From: Cololabis saira
Lineage: Eukaryota > Chordata > Actinopteri > Beloniformes > Belonidae
Length of the DNA: 64,000 nt
Direction of reading: 5' to 3'
NCBI RefSeq assembly: GCF_033807715.1
Contig: NC_084591.1
Location: 28,360,590-28,424,589 of the forward strand
Shown: positions 39,517 through 51,997 of the stretch, one piece after another
Numbering within the stretch: the stretch's first letter is position 1
Layout: every line of letters starts with the position of its first letter
Translations under genes and position numbers: made by a program
Notes under the pieces: generated by a model
The model's database searches: none
What the model saw: only the letters and a program-made list of their open reading frames with translations
Told to the model about the DNA's origin: nothing

Positions 39517-40398
39517 TTAAAGGGGACTTATTATGAAAAACAAGTTTTTTCTTGCTTTAACATATATAAAGTGGTCTCCCCTCAACCTGTCAACTCAGAG
39601 AAGGAGGAAAGCAACCAAATTCTGCAGTGTCTGTACAGCCGCCCGGATGACCCATCCAGTTTGATGTGGCTTCTACGAGCCGTTCAGATTCTGCTGATTT
39701 TCGTTACGTAACCAAAATGCAAACCACACCCACAATTATAAAACCGTGTAACTGCATGTGAGCGTCCGACTATCACGTCGCATTGCGTGACATTGGACGC
39801 TCTCTGTCCATCTCCCTCCAGCAGCTGCCACTTTATTGAGGTTTTTGTAGTGAAATGAGGAGGTATCATAGAGATAACTTCTAATTTCAACTAACTGGTT
39901 CAGCCGTTCCACGTCCATGACTGTTTCCTACAGCGCTTTCAACTGGCTTTCAACGCGAGCGACAGGAAGGGCGTCCAATAGGGCGGTCATACATACATAG
40001 TAGCACAACTAAATGATGGGCGTTTGTTTTGTTTTCTTTTGTTTGCGACTATATTTATATGTACATATAATTGAGTACTATATCACTGTATAGAACAGTT
40101 ATTAAAGTAGGTATGGGTGTTTTATAAGTAGGCTTATTGAAACTGGTCTTATTATATGTAAGAATGTATGTAAGATTCAGGGGTAGGACTCGATAAGTGG
40201 CTACTTCATTCCTACTCCGTTTCGAGCATGTTGGTGGATCCGTAAGGTCTGCCCAAGTGCTGTACACACATATACATATATATATTTGTATTCTGTTTTT
40301 TTTCCTTTTTGTAATTATGCATGTTTGAAATAAAATCTTCAAAGCAAAAGACAAAAAAGAGCATTTACCTATTTTTGTAAAAAGTAAGACCCCCTTAA
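39517..40398. mobile_element. TTAA-flanked DNA element (piggyBac/Kolobok-like), non-autonomous
   Basis: The left end is TTAAAGGGGACTTATTATGA. The right end, read on the other strand, is TTAAGGGGGTCTTACTTTTT. The inverted ends begin at TTAA on both sides, the target of piggyBac and Kolobok elements. The interior GTGGTCTCCCCTCAACCTGT is a high-copy fish sequence. A LINE 3' tail is nested near 40130-40345. Confidence 0.6.
40130..40345 (+). mobile_element. LINE 3'-tail fragment nested in the TTAA element
   Basis: GGACTCGATAAGTGGCTACT, then TTCCTACTCCGTTTCGAGCA and CATGTTTGAAATAAAATC near the end, are the usual 3' UTR of a fish LINE. Confidence 0.5.
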
Positions 40399-40789
40399 AA
40401 CACGCCCAGTTTAAAAACCACAATACTTTGATCAAACCAGGATGGAATTATTTCTTAGATAGAAAAATATGAGTTAAAACAAAACAGTTTGTGATTTCTG
40501 AAACTTTTATTCTGTGTGAAATTGTAAATGAAAAAAAAAAAAAAAAAGGGAATTTCAATGCTTAACCATAAAATTCAAACACTGTGTTGTATATATGATT
40601 TACTCTCTTAGTGACAATCTCATCCAAGTTTGAGTAGTCTAAAATTTTGTTGGTTTTTTTGTAACATGATTTATTGTGGTCTGTTTAAAAAGTAAATATA
40701 AGCAGTGAAATTGCCTTTTTTGCATTTGTACAAGCAGAACACAGGTTTTCAAAAATACCTTTCTATACGCACTTTTTCCTTTTCAGCAG

Positions 40790-41055
40790 CAACCCCAGCT
40801 CCCTTCACTCAAAAGGCAGAGATAGTTCACAGTCTATCACAAAACCATGTATAGACAAACAACCACACACACACAACGCCAATCAACCCGATAGACATGT
40901 TTTTGGACTATTGAAAGAAGCTAGAGTAACTGGAGAAAACCCACACAAGCACGGGGGAGAACATACAAAGTAAGGAGGTAAGTAGGAAAGGCCTTAGTCA
41001 GGAGTTAAACCAGTGACTTTCTTGCTGGCAATCGCACTATCCACTGTGCTATAAT
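40790..41055 (+). mobile_element. Fish interspersed repeat fragment
   Basis: ACAACGCCAATCAACCCGAT, then TGTTTTTGGACTATTGAAAG and GGAGAAAACCCACACAAGCA, ending CACTATCCACTGTGCT. This is the same repeat type as at 16105-16330, but a different segment of it. Confidence 0.5.
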
Positions 41056-41291
41056 ATTGGTTTTAGAAAACACAAACTTTACTTCATGAGCCTTGCAGCA
41101 AATGGAAGAGGTGAATCAGAAACTAACTTCAGAGTCAATGACCATACAGAGCAGGTAGCTGCTGGAAAAACATGATGGTAGAGATGACAACAAAAGCACC
41201 ATGAACAATCAGTGTATGCAGCTTGTAAAGGTAAACAAGCATAGCCAATATAGCTTTACTTTTACTATCCTAAAACAAGGTATGGAATATA

Positions 41292-41292
<1 letters not shown>

Positions 41293-41344
<52 letters not shown>

Positions 41345-41353
41345 CATACACAC
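41293..41353. repeat. Compound (TG)n(TA)n(CA) microsatellite replacing a Tc1 terminus
   Basis: TG units pass into about 16 TA units and then CATACATACACACAC. It abuts the truncated left inverted repeat of the Tc1 element. Confidence 0.9.
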
Positions 41354-41588
41354 ACTCTCTTAAAAAGATGAGATATACCTTTAATTTTCATCACAGGTAA
41401 TTCACAGCTATGAGAGACAAAATGAAAAAAAAAAAAATCCAGAAAAAAAATCTTTTATTTGGTCAATAACAAAAGTTCATCTCAATACTTTGTTATATTA
41501 TAATACTTAGTAATTAGGATACTTGTCTGTCCCAATGGTGGCAGAAATTCCTCTTTGACAGGGCTCAATACTCTTTGTTGGCAATGAC

Positions 41589-42309
41589 CAGTACTGGAGT
41601 TGAGGGGGGATGAGGGGGGATGGCATCCCCCCTGAAATAAAAACGGTCAAAATCATCCCCCTGTAAAACTGCCATCTCCCCTTTCCATCTCTTATGTCAT
41701 TTCATCAATGAATGTGGTTTTACTGCTATTTCAACATTTGCAGTCGTCACCAGAAAAAATATTTTTTCTTATTTTCACCTGTTTCAAGTAAATTTTCAAT
41801 TGAAATAAGTAAGAAAATCTGCCAGTGGTATTTATCTTTTTATTACAAGCAAAAAAATCTTGTTCCACTGGCAGATTTTTCTACTAATTTCAAGTGAAAA
41901 TCTACTTGAAACAGGTGAAAATTGTTGTTTTTCCAGTGATGAGTCTTGTTATAAGTGTAATGAGATTGTTTTACTAAAATGAGACATTTTAACTAGAATT
42001 AAGATTTTGAGTTTTTGCAGTGATCCATTTTACTTATCCTGTGAAGGACAGAGGCATATTGATAAGTTCAGAAAACTGTTTTTTATTGTTGTGTTTTGAT
42101 GTATTTGATGTAAGCCCAGTGGATATTTAAAGCTTACAGAAGGCTGCATTTAACTGCTGCTATGTCATTCCTGCAGTATTTCTGCAGGTGTTTTGGTCAG
42201 TGCTATTATTTGTAATATCTTATATCATTTGTAATCAGCACAAATTATCTGCCCCCACATGATAAAATCCACCATCCCCCCTGATTTTATTTTTACAACT
42301 CAAGTACTG
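41589..42309. mobile_element. hAT MITE nested in the Tc1 element, perfect 8-bp target duplication
   Basis: The 14-bp ends CAGTACTGGAGTTG and CAACTCAAGTACTG are inverted with one mismatch. They are flanked by the identical octamer GCAATGAC (41581-41588 and 42310-42317), which also restores the uninterrupted Tc1 sequence. The interior holds a long inverted repeat (AAGTAAATTTTC...CAGATTTTTC). A truncated second copy lies at 49618-50034. Confidence 0.88.
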
Positions 42310-42668
42310 GCAATGACAGAGGTCAAACGTTTTCTGTAAGTCTTCACAAGGTTTTCACACACTGTTGCTGGTATTTTGGTCCGTCCCTCCATGCAGATCT
42401 CCTCTAGAGCAGTGATGTTTTGGGGCTGTCGCTGGGCAACACGGACTTTCAACTTCCTCCAAAGATTTTCTATGGGGTTGAGATCTGGAGACTGGCTAGG
42501 CCACTCCAGGACCTTGAAATGTTTCTGACGAAGCCACTCCTTCGTTGCCCAGGCGATGTGTTTGGGATCATTGTCATGCTGAAAGACCCAGCCACGTTTC
42601 ATCTTCAATGCCCTTGCTGATTGAAGGAGGTTTTCACTCAAAAACTCACGATACATGGCCCCATTCAT
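42310..42668 (-). pseudogene. Tc1 transposase C-terminal fragment
   Basis: The open stretch begins [16 protein letters not shown] and contains FQHDNDPKH and [11 protein letters not shown]. Its last residues (TSVIA) run into the hAT insertion, so the true C-terminus is displaced to about 41580 and below. Confidence 0.85.
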
Positions 42669-42692
42669 TCTTTCCCTTACACGGATGAGTCA

Positions 42693-42797
<105 letters not shown>

Positions 42798-43681
42798 TCA
42801 AACACGACAAGTTGTGTTTCTACCAAAAAGTTCTAGTTTGGTTTCATCTGACCATATAACATTCTTCCAATCCTCTTCTGCATCATCCGAATGCTCTCTA
42901 GAAAACTTCAGACGGGCCTGGACATGTACTGGCTTCAGCAGGGGGAACGTCTGGCCCTGCAGGATCTGAGTCCCTGGCGGCGTAGTGTGTTACTGATGGT
43001 ACTTACTTTGGTCCCAGCTCTCTGCAGGTCATTCACTAGGTCCCCGTGTGGTTCTGGGATTTTTACTCACCGTTCTTGTGATCATTTTTCCCCCACGGGG
43101 TGAGATCTTGCGTGGCGCCCCGGATCGAGGGAGATTATCAGTGGTCTTCTATGTCTTCCATTTTCTAATAATTGCTCCCACAGTTGATTTCTTCACACCA
43201 AGCTGCTTACCTATTGCAGATTAGTCTTCCCAGCCTGGTGCAGGTCTACAATTCTGTTTCTCCCGTCCTTTGACAGCTCTTTGGTCTTGGCCATATTGGA
43301 GTATGGGGTGCGACTGTTTGAGGTTGTGGACAGGTGTCTTTTATACTGATAACCAGTTAAAACAGGTGCCATTAATACAGGTAACGAGTGACAGAGGACA
43401 GAGGAGCCTCTTAAAGAAGAAGTTGCAGGTCTGTGAAAGCCAGAAATCTTGCTTGTTTGTAGGTGACCAAATACTTATTTTACCCAGGAGTTTACCAATT
43501 CATTCAGTAAAAATCCTACAAGGTGATTTCCTGGATTCTTTCTCCCCATTCTCTCTCTCATAGTTGAAGTGAACCTGAAAATTGATGAAAATTACAGGCC
43601 TCTCTTATCTTTTTAAGTGGTAGAACTTGCAATTGGTGGCTGACTACTTCTGAATACTTTTTTGCCCCACTGCATATATAA

Positions 43682-43682
<1 letters not shown>

Positions 43683-43731
<49 letters not shown>
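43683..43731. repeat. (TG)n(TA)n microsatellite at the Tc1 end
   Basis: About 20 TA units directly beyond the right end of the Tc1 element, followed by imperfect GTATGTATATATGT units. Confidence 0.95.
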
Positions 43732-43735
<4 letters not shown>

Positions 43736-44578
43736 TATGTATATATATGTATGTATGCGTATGTATATATATGTGCACACACACATCACTGTAATATGGT
43801 ACATACCATACTTTTTAAGTAGTGACATTTTAAAAATAGTTTTTTGATCATCTAAATTAGGGTTAATGCTTTTCTAGAAATACTGCAAAGAAATTGCGTT
43901 TGTCATAAAATTGTTAAAATACTATAAAATGACATTCTCTTGTTATATTGTGCATTCTCTACTGGCCTTGTAGTGGCAGAGCTTGAGTCCTGGGTTTCCG
44001 GTAATTACCAGACATTGACTGGTAAAAACTTCCGAAGTCCGGTATTTTTAAACCCGTCCGGTTAAAATGTCTGGTGAAAATATTTCTTCTAAGCACAATT
44101 TGAATTATATTAAAATAGGCAATTTCCACATGTCATTTTATTAATAAATAGAAAAAAATATAAATAAATGTTGAGTCTTTGGGTCATGTGTGAAGTGGGT
44201 CATGTGTCTAGATTTTTTGAAATAGATACTTTTCTTGTTTTATATGACTGAAACTATACAAGGTATCTTTTTATCAGACTTTAGTCATTTGCTTTAAATC
44301 TATAATAATGTTAATCTCTTTAGTATTTTTATTCGTCAGTAAAAATATAATCCATAACATTATAAATTTCACATGTTCAAGGCAGGAGTTAAGATACTCT
44401 TGTAGCTGTAATGAACCATCTACAAGGACGATGCAAATCACAAAAACAAATCACATAACAACTGTTGTCTTATGGATTTAGTTTATAACCCATTTCAGCC
44501 GTAAGGGTTGATTTGAAAGTGACGAAAACATTGAACAGCCTTGGGTTTTGCCTCTCCATTCAGTGAGAAAACCTGGTC

Positions 44579-44582
44579 TTTT

Positions 44583-44613
<31 letters not shown>

Positions 44614-44617
44614 GGGG
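44579..44617. repeat. Poly-T then 25-base poly-G run
   Basis: Fourteen T are followed by 25 consecutive G (44593-44617). Such a long G run is rare. Its length may be an assembly estimate. Confidence 0.95.
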
Positions 44618-44919
44618 TATTAAAGTGCTTTATGAAACCTTTAAATTTTAAACTAAAACAATATAAAATAACCAAGGTGAGAGGTTTGGCACTGTTGTCT
44701 CACAGTGAGAAGGCTCACTAGTTTTAGTCCCACTAGGTGCATTTCCGTGTGGACTTTGCATGCGATCTTAACTTGCCCACAGGATAGATCCTTTGTTTGT
44801 CATATGCAAGAACGACGCAATGAAATGCATTGGATGAGTGTATCCGATCAACTCACTTCAATTAGTTGCACTAATCAAAACAAAAGAAATACAATAAAAT
44901 TATATCAAATGTATGTACG

Positions 44920-45390
44920 TAACAGTAGCAAGAATCGGCCTGCCTGTACCCTCTTGAAGTCCAGTATCATATCTTTAGTTTTACTGATGTTCAGGGAGAG
45001 CTTGTCCTCCTGACACTAGCTGGCTCGTGTGTTCACCCCATCTCTGTAAGTGGTCTCGTTATTATTAGTGATGAGTCCCAAGATCATCAGCAAATTTAAA
45101 GATGGCATTTGGCATCTGAGTGGTGCTTGGCGGTACAGTCATGCATGAAAAGAGAGTACAGGAGTGGGCGGACACAGCCCTGCAGGGTTCTGATGTTGAG
45201 TATTAATGTGGAGGAGATGCTCTTGCTCATTCTCACTGCTTGTGGTCTATTGTTGGTCAGGAAGTCAAATAACCAGCTGCAGATGTAATTCTCCCAGCCC
45301 AGATTAGTGATCTTCGAGAACAGTCTTGAGGGAATTATGCTGTTGAATGTTGAGCTGTAATCGATGAAGAACATTCTTACAGTTGCTCAG
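44920..45390 (-). mobile_element. Non-LTR retrotransposon reverse-transcriptase fragment
   Basis: The minus-strand frame reads MFFIDYSSTFNSIIPSRLF, FLTNNRPQAVRM and TLQGCVRPLLYSLFMHDC. These are RT palm motifs of a fish LINE (FIDYSSAFNT-type). No YADD box or endonuclease is visible. Confidence 0.7.
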
Positions 45391-46590
45391 CACACGCTTT
45401 CTGGGCTCGCCCTGGAATGCAGTCTGATCTGGATGTTTGCTGGACTGTGGAGTGAGTGGGTGTGTGTTTGTGTCTCTATATGTGGTCCTATGATGAACTG
45501 GTAAACTGTCCAGGGTGTACCCATTATGTGCAGATGGATAGCTGAATGGAAAATGACACAGTCATCAAGTGACATATCCATAGGCACTATTTCAAAATGG
45601 ATTAAATGTTTGTGTGTTATGTTAAGGAAACCATTTCCCCGAGTATTACTTGTATGTCTGATGTTTACCCAGCAGAGGGCGCAATGACGCTTATTTCATG
45701 CGTTCTAGAGAAACGTCCTTTATTCTTAATATTTCATTCTTCATCGTTTTTAGGTTTGTAGTGGTTTTGGGGATCATTTCGACTACTGTAATACTGTAAT
45801 ATATGTAAATGTACACTATAATGTTGCCCATATTTAAACATCAACCTACTGTACCATCTTATCATGGTGACTGGAGAAACTAATTGCGATCATTAAGTGA
45901 TTAGGAAGTAAACATAAAGTTTGTTCGTTTAAAGCTGTTTTGTTATAGCATACGCATTACTTACGGCAGTCGATCGTCTATAATTTATTCATGCATTCAT
46001 TTTCAGTAGGTTGGATTATTGCAATGGCATCTTTACAGGCCTTAAAAAGAAATCAATCAGGCAGCTGCAGCTGATCCAGAACGCTGCTGTCAGAGTCCTT
46101 ACAAACACCAGTCCTGGTGTTTGTAAGTGTAATGTGGTCCAGTTTCCAAACTGAACCACATTACACCTGTCATGAAATCACTACACTGGCTTCCGTGAGT
46201 TAGAGTTTAAAATCTTACTGCTGGTCTACAAAGCACTGAATGGTCTTGGACCAAAATCTATGCTTGATCTGTTAGTTCCTATGAAGCTCCCAGACCCCTG
46301 AGGTTCATCTGGATCTGGTTTGTTGTGTGTCCCAAGAACCAGAACCAAGCAAGGTGAGGCAGCGTTCAGTTATTCTGCTCCTCACCGGTGGAACAAACTT
46401 CCTGTAGACCTGAGGTCTGCTCACACTGTAGATCCTTTAAATCAGGCCTAAAAACATTACTGTTTACTGAAGCGTACTCTTAAATTAAATACTTACCTGC
46501 TGTACTCTACTGGCCTTACTTTTTAACAACTTGTGCTTTTTATTATATTACCTCTCTTTTATCATTTTATTTAATTGTATTTGTTATTTA

Positions 46591-46984
<394 letters not shown>

Positions 46985-47091
46985 TATTTACTGTTTAATT
47001 GTGTCTTGCCGCTTTTAATGTTGATGTAAAGCACTTTGAATTACCTTGTGTTGAATTGTGCTATACAAATAAACTTGCCTTGCCTTGCCTT

Positions 47092-47322
47092 TAAGCAGGG
47101 CTAAAAACATTACTGTATACTGAAGTGTACTCTTAAATTAAATACTTACCTGCTGTACTCTACTGCCCTTACTTTTTAACAACTTGTGCTTTCTATTATT
47201 TTTCCTATTTTCTTATCATTTTATTTCATTGTATTTGTTATTTATGTTTTAAGTGTGTTGCTGCTTTTAATGTTGATGTAAAGCACTTTGAATTACCTTG
47301 TGTTGAATTGTGCTATGCAAAT
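47092..47322 (+). mobile_element. Second tandem copy of the L2 3' tail
   Basis: AGGGCTAAAAACATTACTGT through CAACTTGTGCTTTCTATT and TTGAATTGTGCTATGCAAAT repeats the 3' end at 46445-46590 plus 46985-47070, without the insertion. It ends in (ATT)n. Confidence 0.7.
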
Positions 47323-47840
47323 TATTATTATTATTATTATTTCTTTATTTGGTATGGACATCACAATTACATAGGACAAACCGAATGCACTGTTTGAGTG
47401 TTTTAGCATACATGCTAATTTGCAACACTTGTCCACAGGAGGCTTTTAAAAAAGTACAGACAATAAAATATACAATAAAATTAGAGGATGACATAAGATA
47501 GCAAAGACAACATAATTCAAGAGCAGAACCAGACCTGACCTATTCATGTAGGCACTGTGGTTTAGATTTGAGCCATAGTTTGAGTCCTCTGTTGAAAATA
47601 TTGCCACGCGTTTCTAATTTTAAATTAGTGGGTAAAGAATTCCAGAGTTTTGCACCCTTCACAGAAAAGACAGACTCACCAAAAGAGGTCTTTGGGATAC
47701 GACAATCACCATTGGTGGAGGCCCGTGTGGTTACTACCAGAACTCTGATGCCTAATAACTACTTCAGAGAACAGGGGTGAAACATGATTATGTAAACATT
47801 TAAAAACCAGTTTAGCGGCAAATTTCTTAACAGACGTAGC
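47323..47840 (-). mobile_element. Retroelement 3'-UTR fragment (tentative)
   Basis: It starts with (TTA)n and TTCTTTATTTGGTATGGACA, and includes GAATTCCAGAGTTTTGCACC and AAAAGACAGACTCACCAAAA, recurrent in fish LINE 3' ends in reverse orientation. No coding remnant. Confidence 0.4.
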
Positions 47841-47889
47841 TACAACTGTTAGATTTCATCTATTAAACCAACATTTATCTTCCTAAATG

Positions 47890-48410
47890 ATTTATTTCAG
47901 CCACCGGTAATTCTCAACAGAGCTGCAGGTTTCTCTCCCGGGACGATGGCGCAGGGCGATCACGTCTGTACTCCGGCAGCTGGAGCAGCCGGAGTCCGGC
48001 TGCTGCTGCTCCCCTGGGCCGGCGGCTCTTCTCATCTCCGAAAACATCGGGTCAAATTTCTTAACAGGCATTATTTGGATAAACTGAGCCCAGGTTGGGG
48101 ATCTTAACGGTTACTTTTACGCCTGAAAAAATATTAAAACTTAATAAAGTGGCATATTAACAGCACTACAGCGGAAATTAAAACAGCTTTTGGCTCTCAG
48201 CTTCCTGATTAGGGTTAGGGATGAAAACGAGGGGTAGGGGGAGTATTGGGACAGGCCCCTGGGAAGATTTCAAGTGCCCTAAAATCTGTCCATTCTTTTT
48301 TAGGGGTAGTGAAGAAAAGAAGGGCGAGTAAAAGAAAGTAGGGCTAGTGAAGAAAAGTAGGGGGTGTATTGGGATTGGGCCTAAGACTACTAAAATTCAC
48401 AAAGTTTTCA
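47890..48410. other. GC-rich patch and decayed DNA repeat
   Basis: 47930-48050 is GC-rich (GGCAGCTGGAGCAGCCGGAG and similar) with no gene that I recognise. 48190-48400 contains repeated AGGGGTAGTGAAGAAAAG-type phrases (GGTAGGGG, AAAGTAGGG), probably a fish DNA-transposon remnant. Confidence 0.35.
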
Positions 48411-48819
48411 AAAGTGAAAAGGTTGTGTTTTCTTAAAATTTCACAGTGGTGCCATCTCATAGGTTTTTTCTGATCCTTAATTTTTATTGCCTGCTTGTAT
48501 AATGATATTATAGGAATATACAAATAAACTTGCCTTGCCTATAAGCAGAGGTGTCAAAAGTATTCACATTCATTACTCAGGTAGAAGTATAGATATTAGA
48601 GTTTAAAAATACTCCTGTATAAGTTGAAGTATCAACTCAAGTTTTTTACTCAAGTAAAATTATAAAAGTACTGGCTTCAAAACTACTTAAAGTATAAAAG
48701 TAAAAGTAATATAAGGGGAAAAAAAACATTAAGGACAAAAGCCATTGAAAATGAATGCATATTAGTATAATGCAAATATATTAAAAGAACCATATGTGTG
48801 AAGGGTGCTATATAAATCC

Positions 48820-48845
48820 AAGTCATTATTATTATTATTATTACT
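48820..48845. repeat. (ATT)n short array
   Basis: ATTATTATTATTATTATTACTATT inside the hAT mosaic; a retroelement-tail type of sequence. Confidence 0.7.
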
Positions 48846-49617
48846 ATTGAGCATTGACATGTGTTTCAGGGAGCAGAAGATATGATGACTAGTTGCCAAG
48901 TATTGTAATGGTGCAAAAAGTCAAACTTCAGAGGCATGTTATCATTTATCCTAACCTTTATTGGAATGTACATCCAAGTTTAGTTGCAGGAATCTGAGGG
49001 AACGGATGTAAGAACAAAACTGGACAAGAACATCTGAAACAACCACAACCAAATTCACTCTATCCGGATGGAGCAATTTAACTGGATAGTTTTTTTTTAA
49101 AGGCCGAAATGAAATAGACTAACGAGGCTGTTTTTAAAATGTAAGGAGTAAAAAGAACAGATAATTGCGTGAAAATGTAAGGAGTAAAAGTAAAAAGTCG
49201 TCTGAAAATTAATTACTCCAGTGAAGTATAGATAACCAAAATTTTAACTTAAGTAAGGTAACGAAGTATTTGTACTTCGTTACTTCTGATTATACATAAA
49301 ATTAGAAAAGATCAAATTCACACTGAGAGGTGAAGCTCCCCTTCTTAGTTTATTATGATAGTCTACAAGTATTGAATTGGGATGATCAATAATCTGAATT
49401 GGGTTTAGGAGCCCCCCCCCCCCCCTCTCTCTTTCCTCTCTTTCTCCCCTATCTGTCTATGTTCCCCATTATCCAGATAATTGCGTGAAAATGTAAGGAG
49501 TAAAAGTAAAAAGTCGTCTGAAAAATAATTACTCCAGTGAAGTATAGATAACCAAAATTTCTACTTAAGTAAGGTAATGAAGTATTTGTACTTCGTTACT
49601 TGACACCTCTGAATAAC

Positions 49618-50034
49618 CAGTACTCGAGTTGTAAAAAATAATCAGGGGGGGATGGTGGATTTTATCATATGGGGACAGATAATTTGTGCTGATTACAAAT
49701 AATACAATATATTACAAATAATAGCACTGACCAAGACACCTGCAGAAATACTGCAGGAATGACATAGCAGCAGTTAAATGCAGCCTTCTGTAAGCTTTAA
49801 ATATCCACTGGGCTTACATCAAATACATCAAAACACAAAAATAAAAAACAGTTTTCTGAACTTATCAATATGACTCTGTCCTTCACAGGATAAGTAACAT
49901 GGATCACTGCAAAAACTCAAAATCTTAACAAGAATATTTGTCTTAATTCTAGTTAAAATGTCTCATTTTAGTAAAGAAATCTCATTACACTTAAAACAAG
50001 ACTCATCACTGGAAAAAACAACAATTTTCACCTG
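49618..50034. mobile_element. Truncated copy of the 41589-42309 hAT MITE, inverted
   Basis: It begins CAGTACTCGAGTTG and follows the nested MITE in reverse (CTGCAGGAATGACATAGCAG, CACTGCAAAAACTCAAAATC). It stops at TTTTCACCTG, the start of that element's internal inverted repeat, and is joined to the third hAT right-end unit. Confidence 0.8.
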
Positions 50035-50164
50035 TAAGGAGTAAAAGTAAAAAGTCGTCTGAAAAATAATTACTCCAGTGAAGTATAGATAACCAAAATT
50101 TCTACTTAGGTAAGGTAACAAAGTATTTGTACTTCGTTACTTGACACCTCTGTAGGAATATACA

Positions 50165-50560
50165 AAATGCATGGCAAACAGAAACCAGTATCTTTGCAGA
50201 AACCACCGTTTCTTCTTCCTCCTCCTCCTCCTCCTCTTCTCCGGCGGACACGCCTCCTCCGGCGCGGGGGCGCGCCCGCCTGTGAGCGGCGGCGCGCCTG
50301 CTCCGCGGAGGCAGACAGGACAGCTGCTGCAGCCGCGTCTCATATTATTATCACCGACACATGCGGAGCTCCCACCGGCGGCTGCTGCAGCGGAGCTCCG
50401 AGACGGCGAGGGGAGGATGAGAACACCGCCTCCAGCTCATACTCGTCGCTACAACACAACTGAGGGAAAGTCTCTCCGCAAGGTGGGTTTTCTCTGTAAT
50501 AATCCGGTGTGTAACCCCGTCCAAACCCGGGGAGGAAGCAGTCAAGGCGAAGTGTAATGG
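50165..50560 (+). promoter_or_regulatory. usp6nl: CpG-rich island: probable usp6nl promoter and first non-coding exon
   Basis: Strongly GC- and CpG-rich block (GGCGCGGGGGCGCGCCCGCC) in an AT-rich neighbourhood, on the side facing usp6nl. A good donor (CCGCAAG followed by gtgggt, exon end 50481) could join this 5' UTR exon to the coding exon at 63002. Assignment to usp6nl is by position only. No TATA box is evident. Confidence 0.5.
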
Positions 50561-50671
50561 TTAAGCAGAGCCTACGCCGTAGGGTACGGCGTAGCCTACG
50601 GCGTAGGTGTGCGTCGTCGCGTCCCCTTACGTAGGCTCTGCGTTGGTGTAACGCGGTACCATAAATCGGCC
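50555..50671. mobile_element. CpG-rich palindromic MITE, copy 2
   Basis: GCAGAGCCTACGCCGTAGGG ... ACGTAGGCTCTGCGTTGGTG and then AACGCGGTACCATAAATCGG match copy 1 at 36038-36157. The left tip is missing, and the right tip TACCATAAATCGGCC is better preserved than in copy 1. Confidence 0.65.
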
Positions 50672-51251
50672 TCACGTGTGCCGCACGAGTCGCCGGGATG
50701 TCCTTTCCTGTGTCTTAATTGTTTGATACGAAACTCGAGTTCAGTCGCTTTCTCTCGGCTCTTATTCTATTTGCAGATGTGGTTTATTGTGAGAAGTAGA
50801 TGGAGTGGCGCAATAAACCATCTGGGGAATGAGCACATCTCTAGGGGGATTTTTTTGATGGTGTACTTCTCCTCACGGGCTTTCCAACCTTAAATGACAT
50901 GTTAACTTTGGTCAGGATGACGATCAAATGCCACACAACCCTCTGTTGTCATTTATTTGTCATTTATCTTTTTTTTTTTTACTCGGAAGAACAGTAGCTG
51001 TGTACTTTGTTCCCCCTTATGAAGTCTTAAGTGTTAAGCTGCTTCTGTATAGACGGGTGTAAGTTCCGCATTTTGTTGATGCATGGCCTGCTATAAGTGT
51101 CAAGATGAAGAAGTCTCACTGCTCATGTCACTGATTGAGACGTGTTCCTATTCTGTGCATGTTTAAGACAAAAACATATGGGTCCTGTCACTGGAGGCAG
51201 CACTATCACACAGCCAAGATAAGACACACACACTCCATCATCCAGAAGTAG

Positions 51252-51997
<746 letters not shown>

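Larger units (their letters stand above)
48546..50152. mobile_element. Mosaic hAT-like element with three right-end copies
   Basis: The left end CAGAGGTGTCAAAAGTATTC at 48546 pairs with right ends CTTGACACCTCTG at about 49598-49610 and 50140-50152. A subterminal unit (GGAGTAAAAGTAAAAAGTCG ... AAGTATTTGTACTTCGTTAC) occurs three times, near 49174-49287, 49490-49610 and 50036-50152. Between copies lie a segment shared with 38340-39010 and a truncated hAT MITE. The 14-mer TAGGAATATACAAA flanks the region (48511-48524 and 50153-50166). Confidence 0.65.

Noticed and set aside
42300..42668. 122-residue minus-strand protein as a host gene
   Set aside because: It is the C-terminal part of a Tc1 transposase, with broken upstream frame and transposon ends.
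50167..50557. Open frames through the CpG island, including one with Leu-rich start
   Set aside because: Codon content is that of a CTC/GGC-rich island, there is no family similarity and the frames pass through a probable 5' UTR and its donor.
50777..50893. Exon-like stretch after tatttgcag beginning ATGTGG
   Set aside because: The 39-codon frame has no match to usp6nl or another known family and ends in a stop without a donor.
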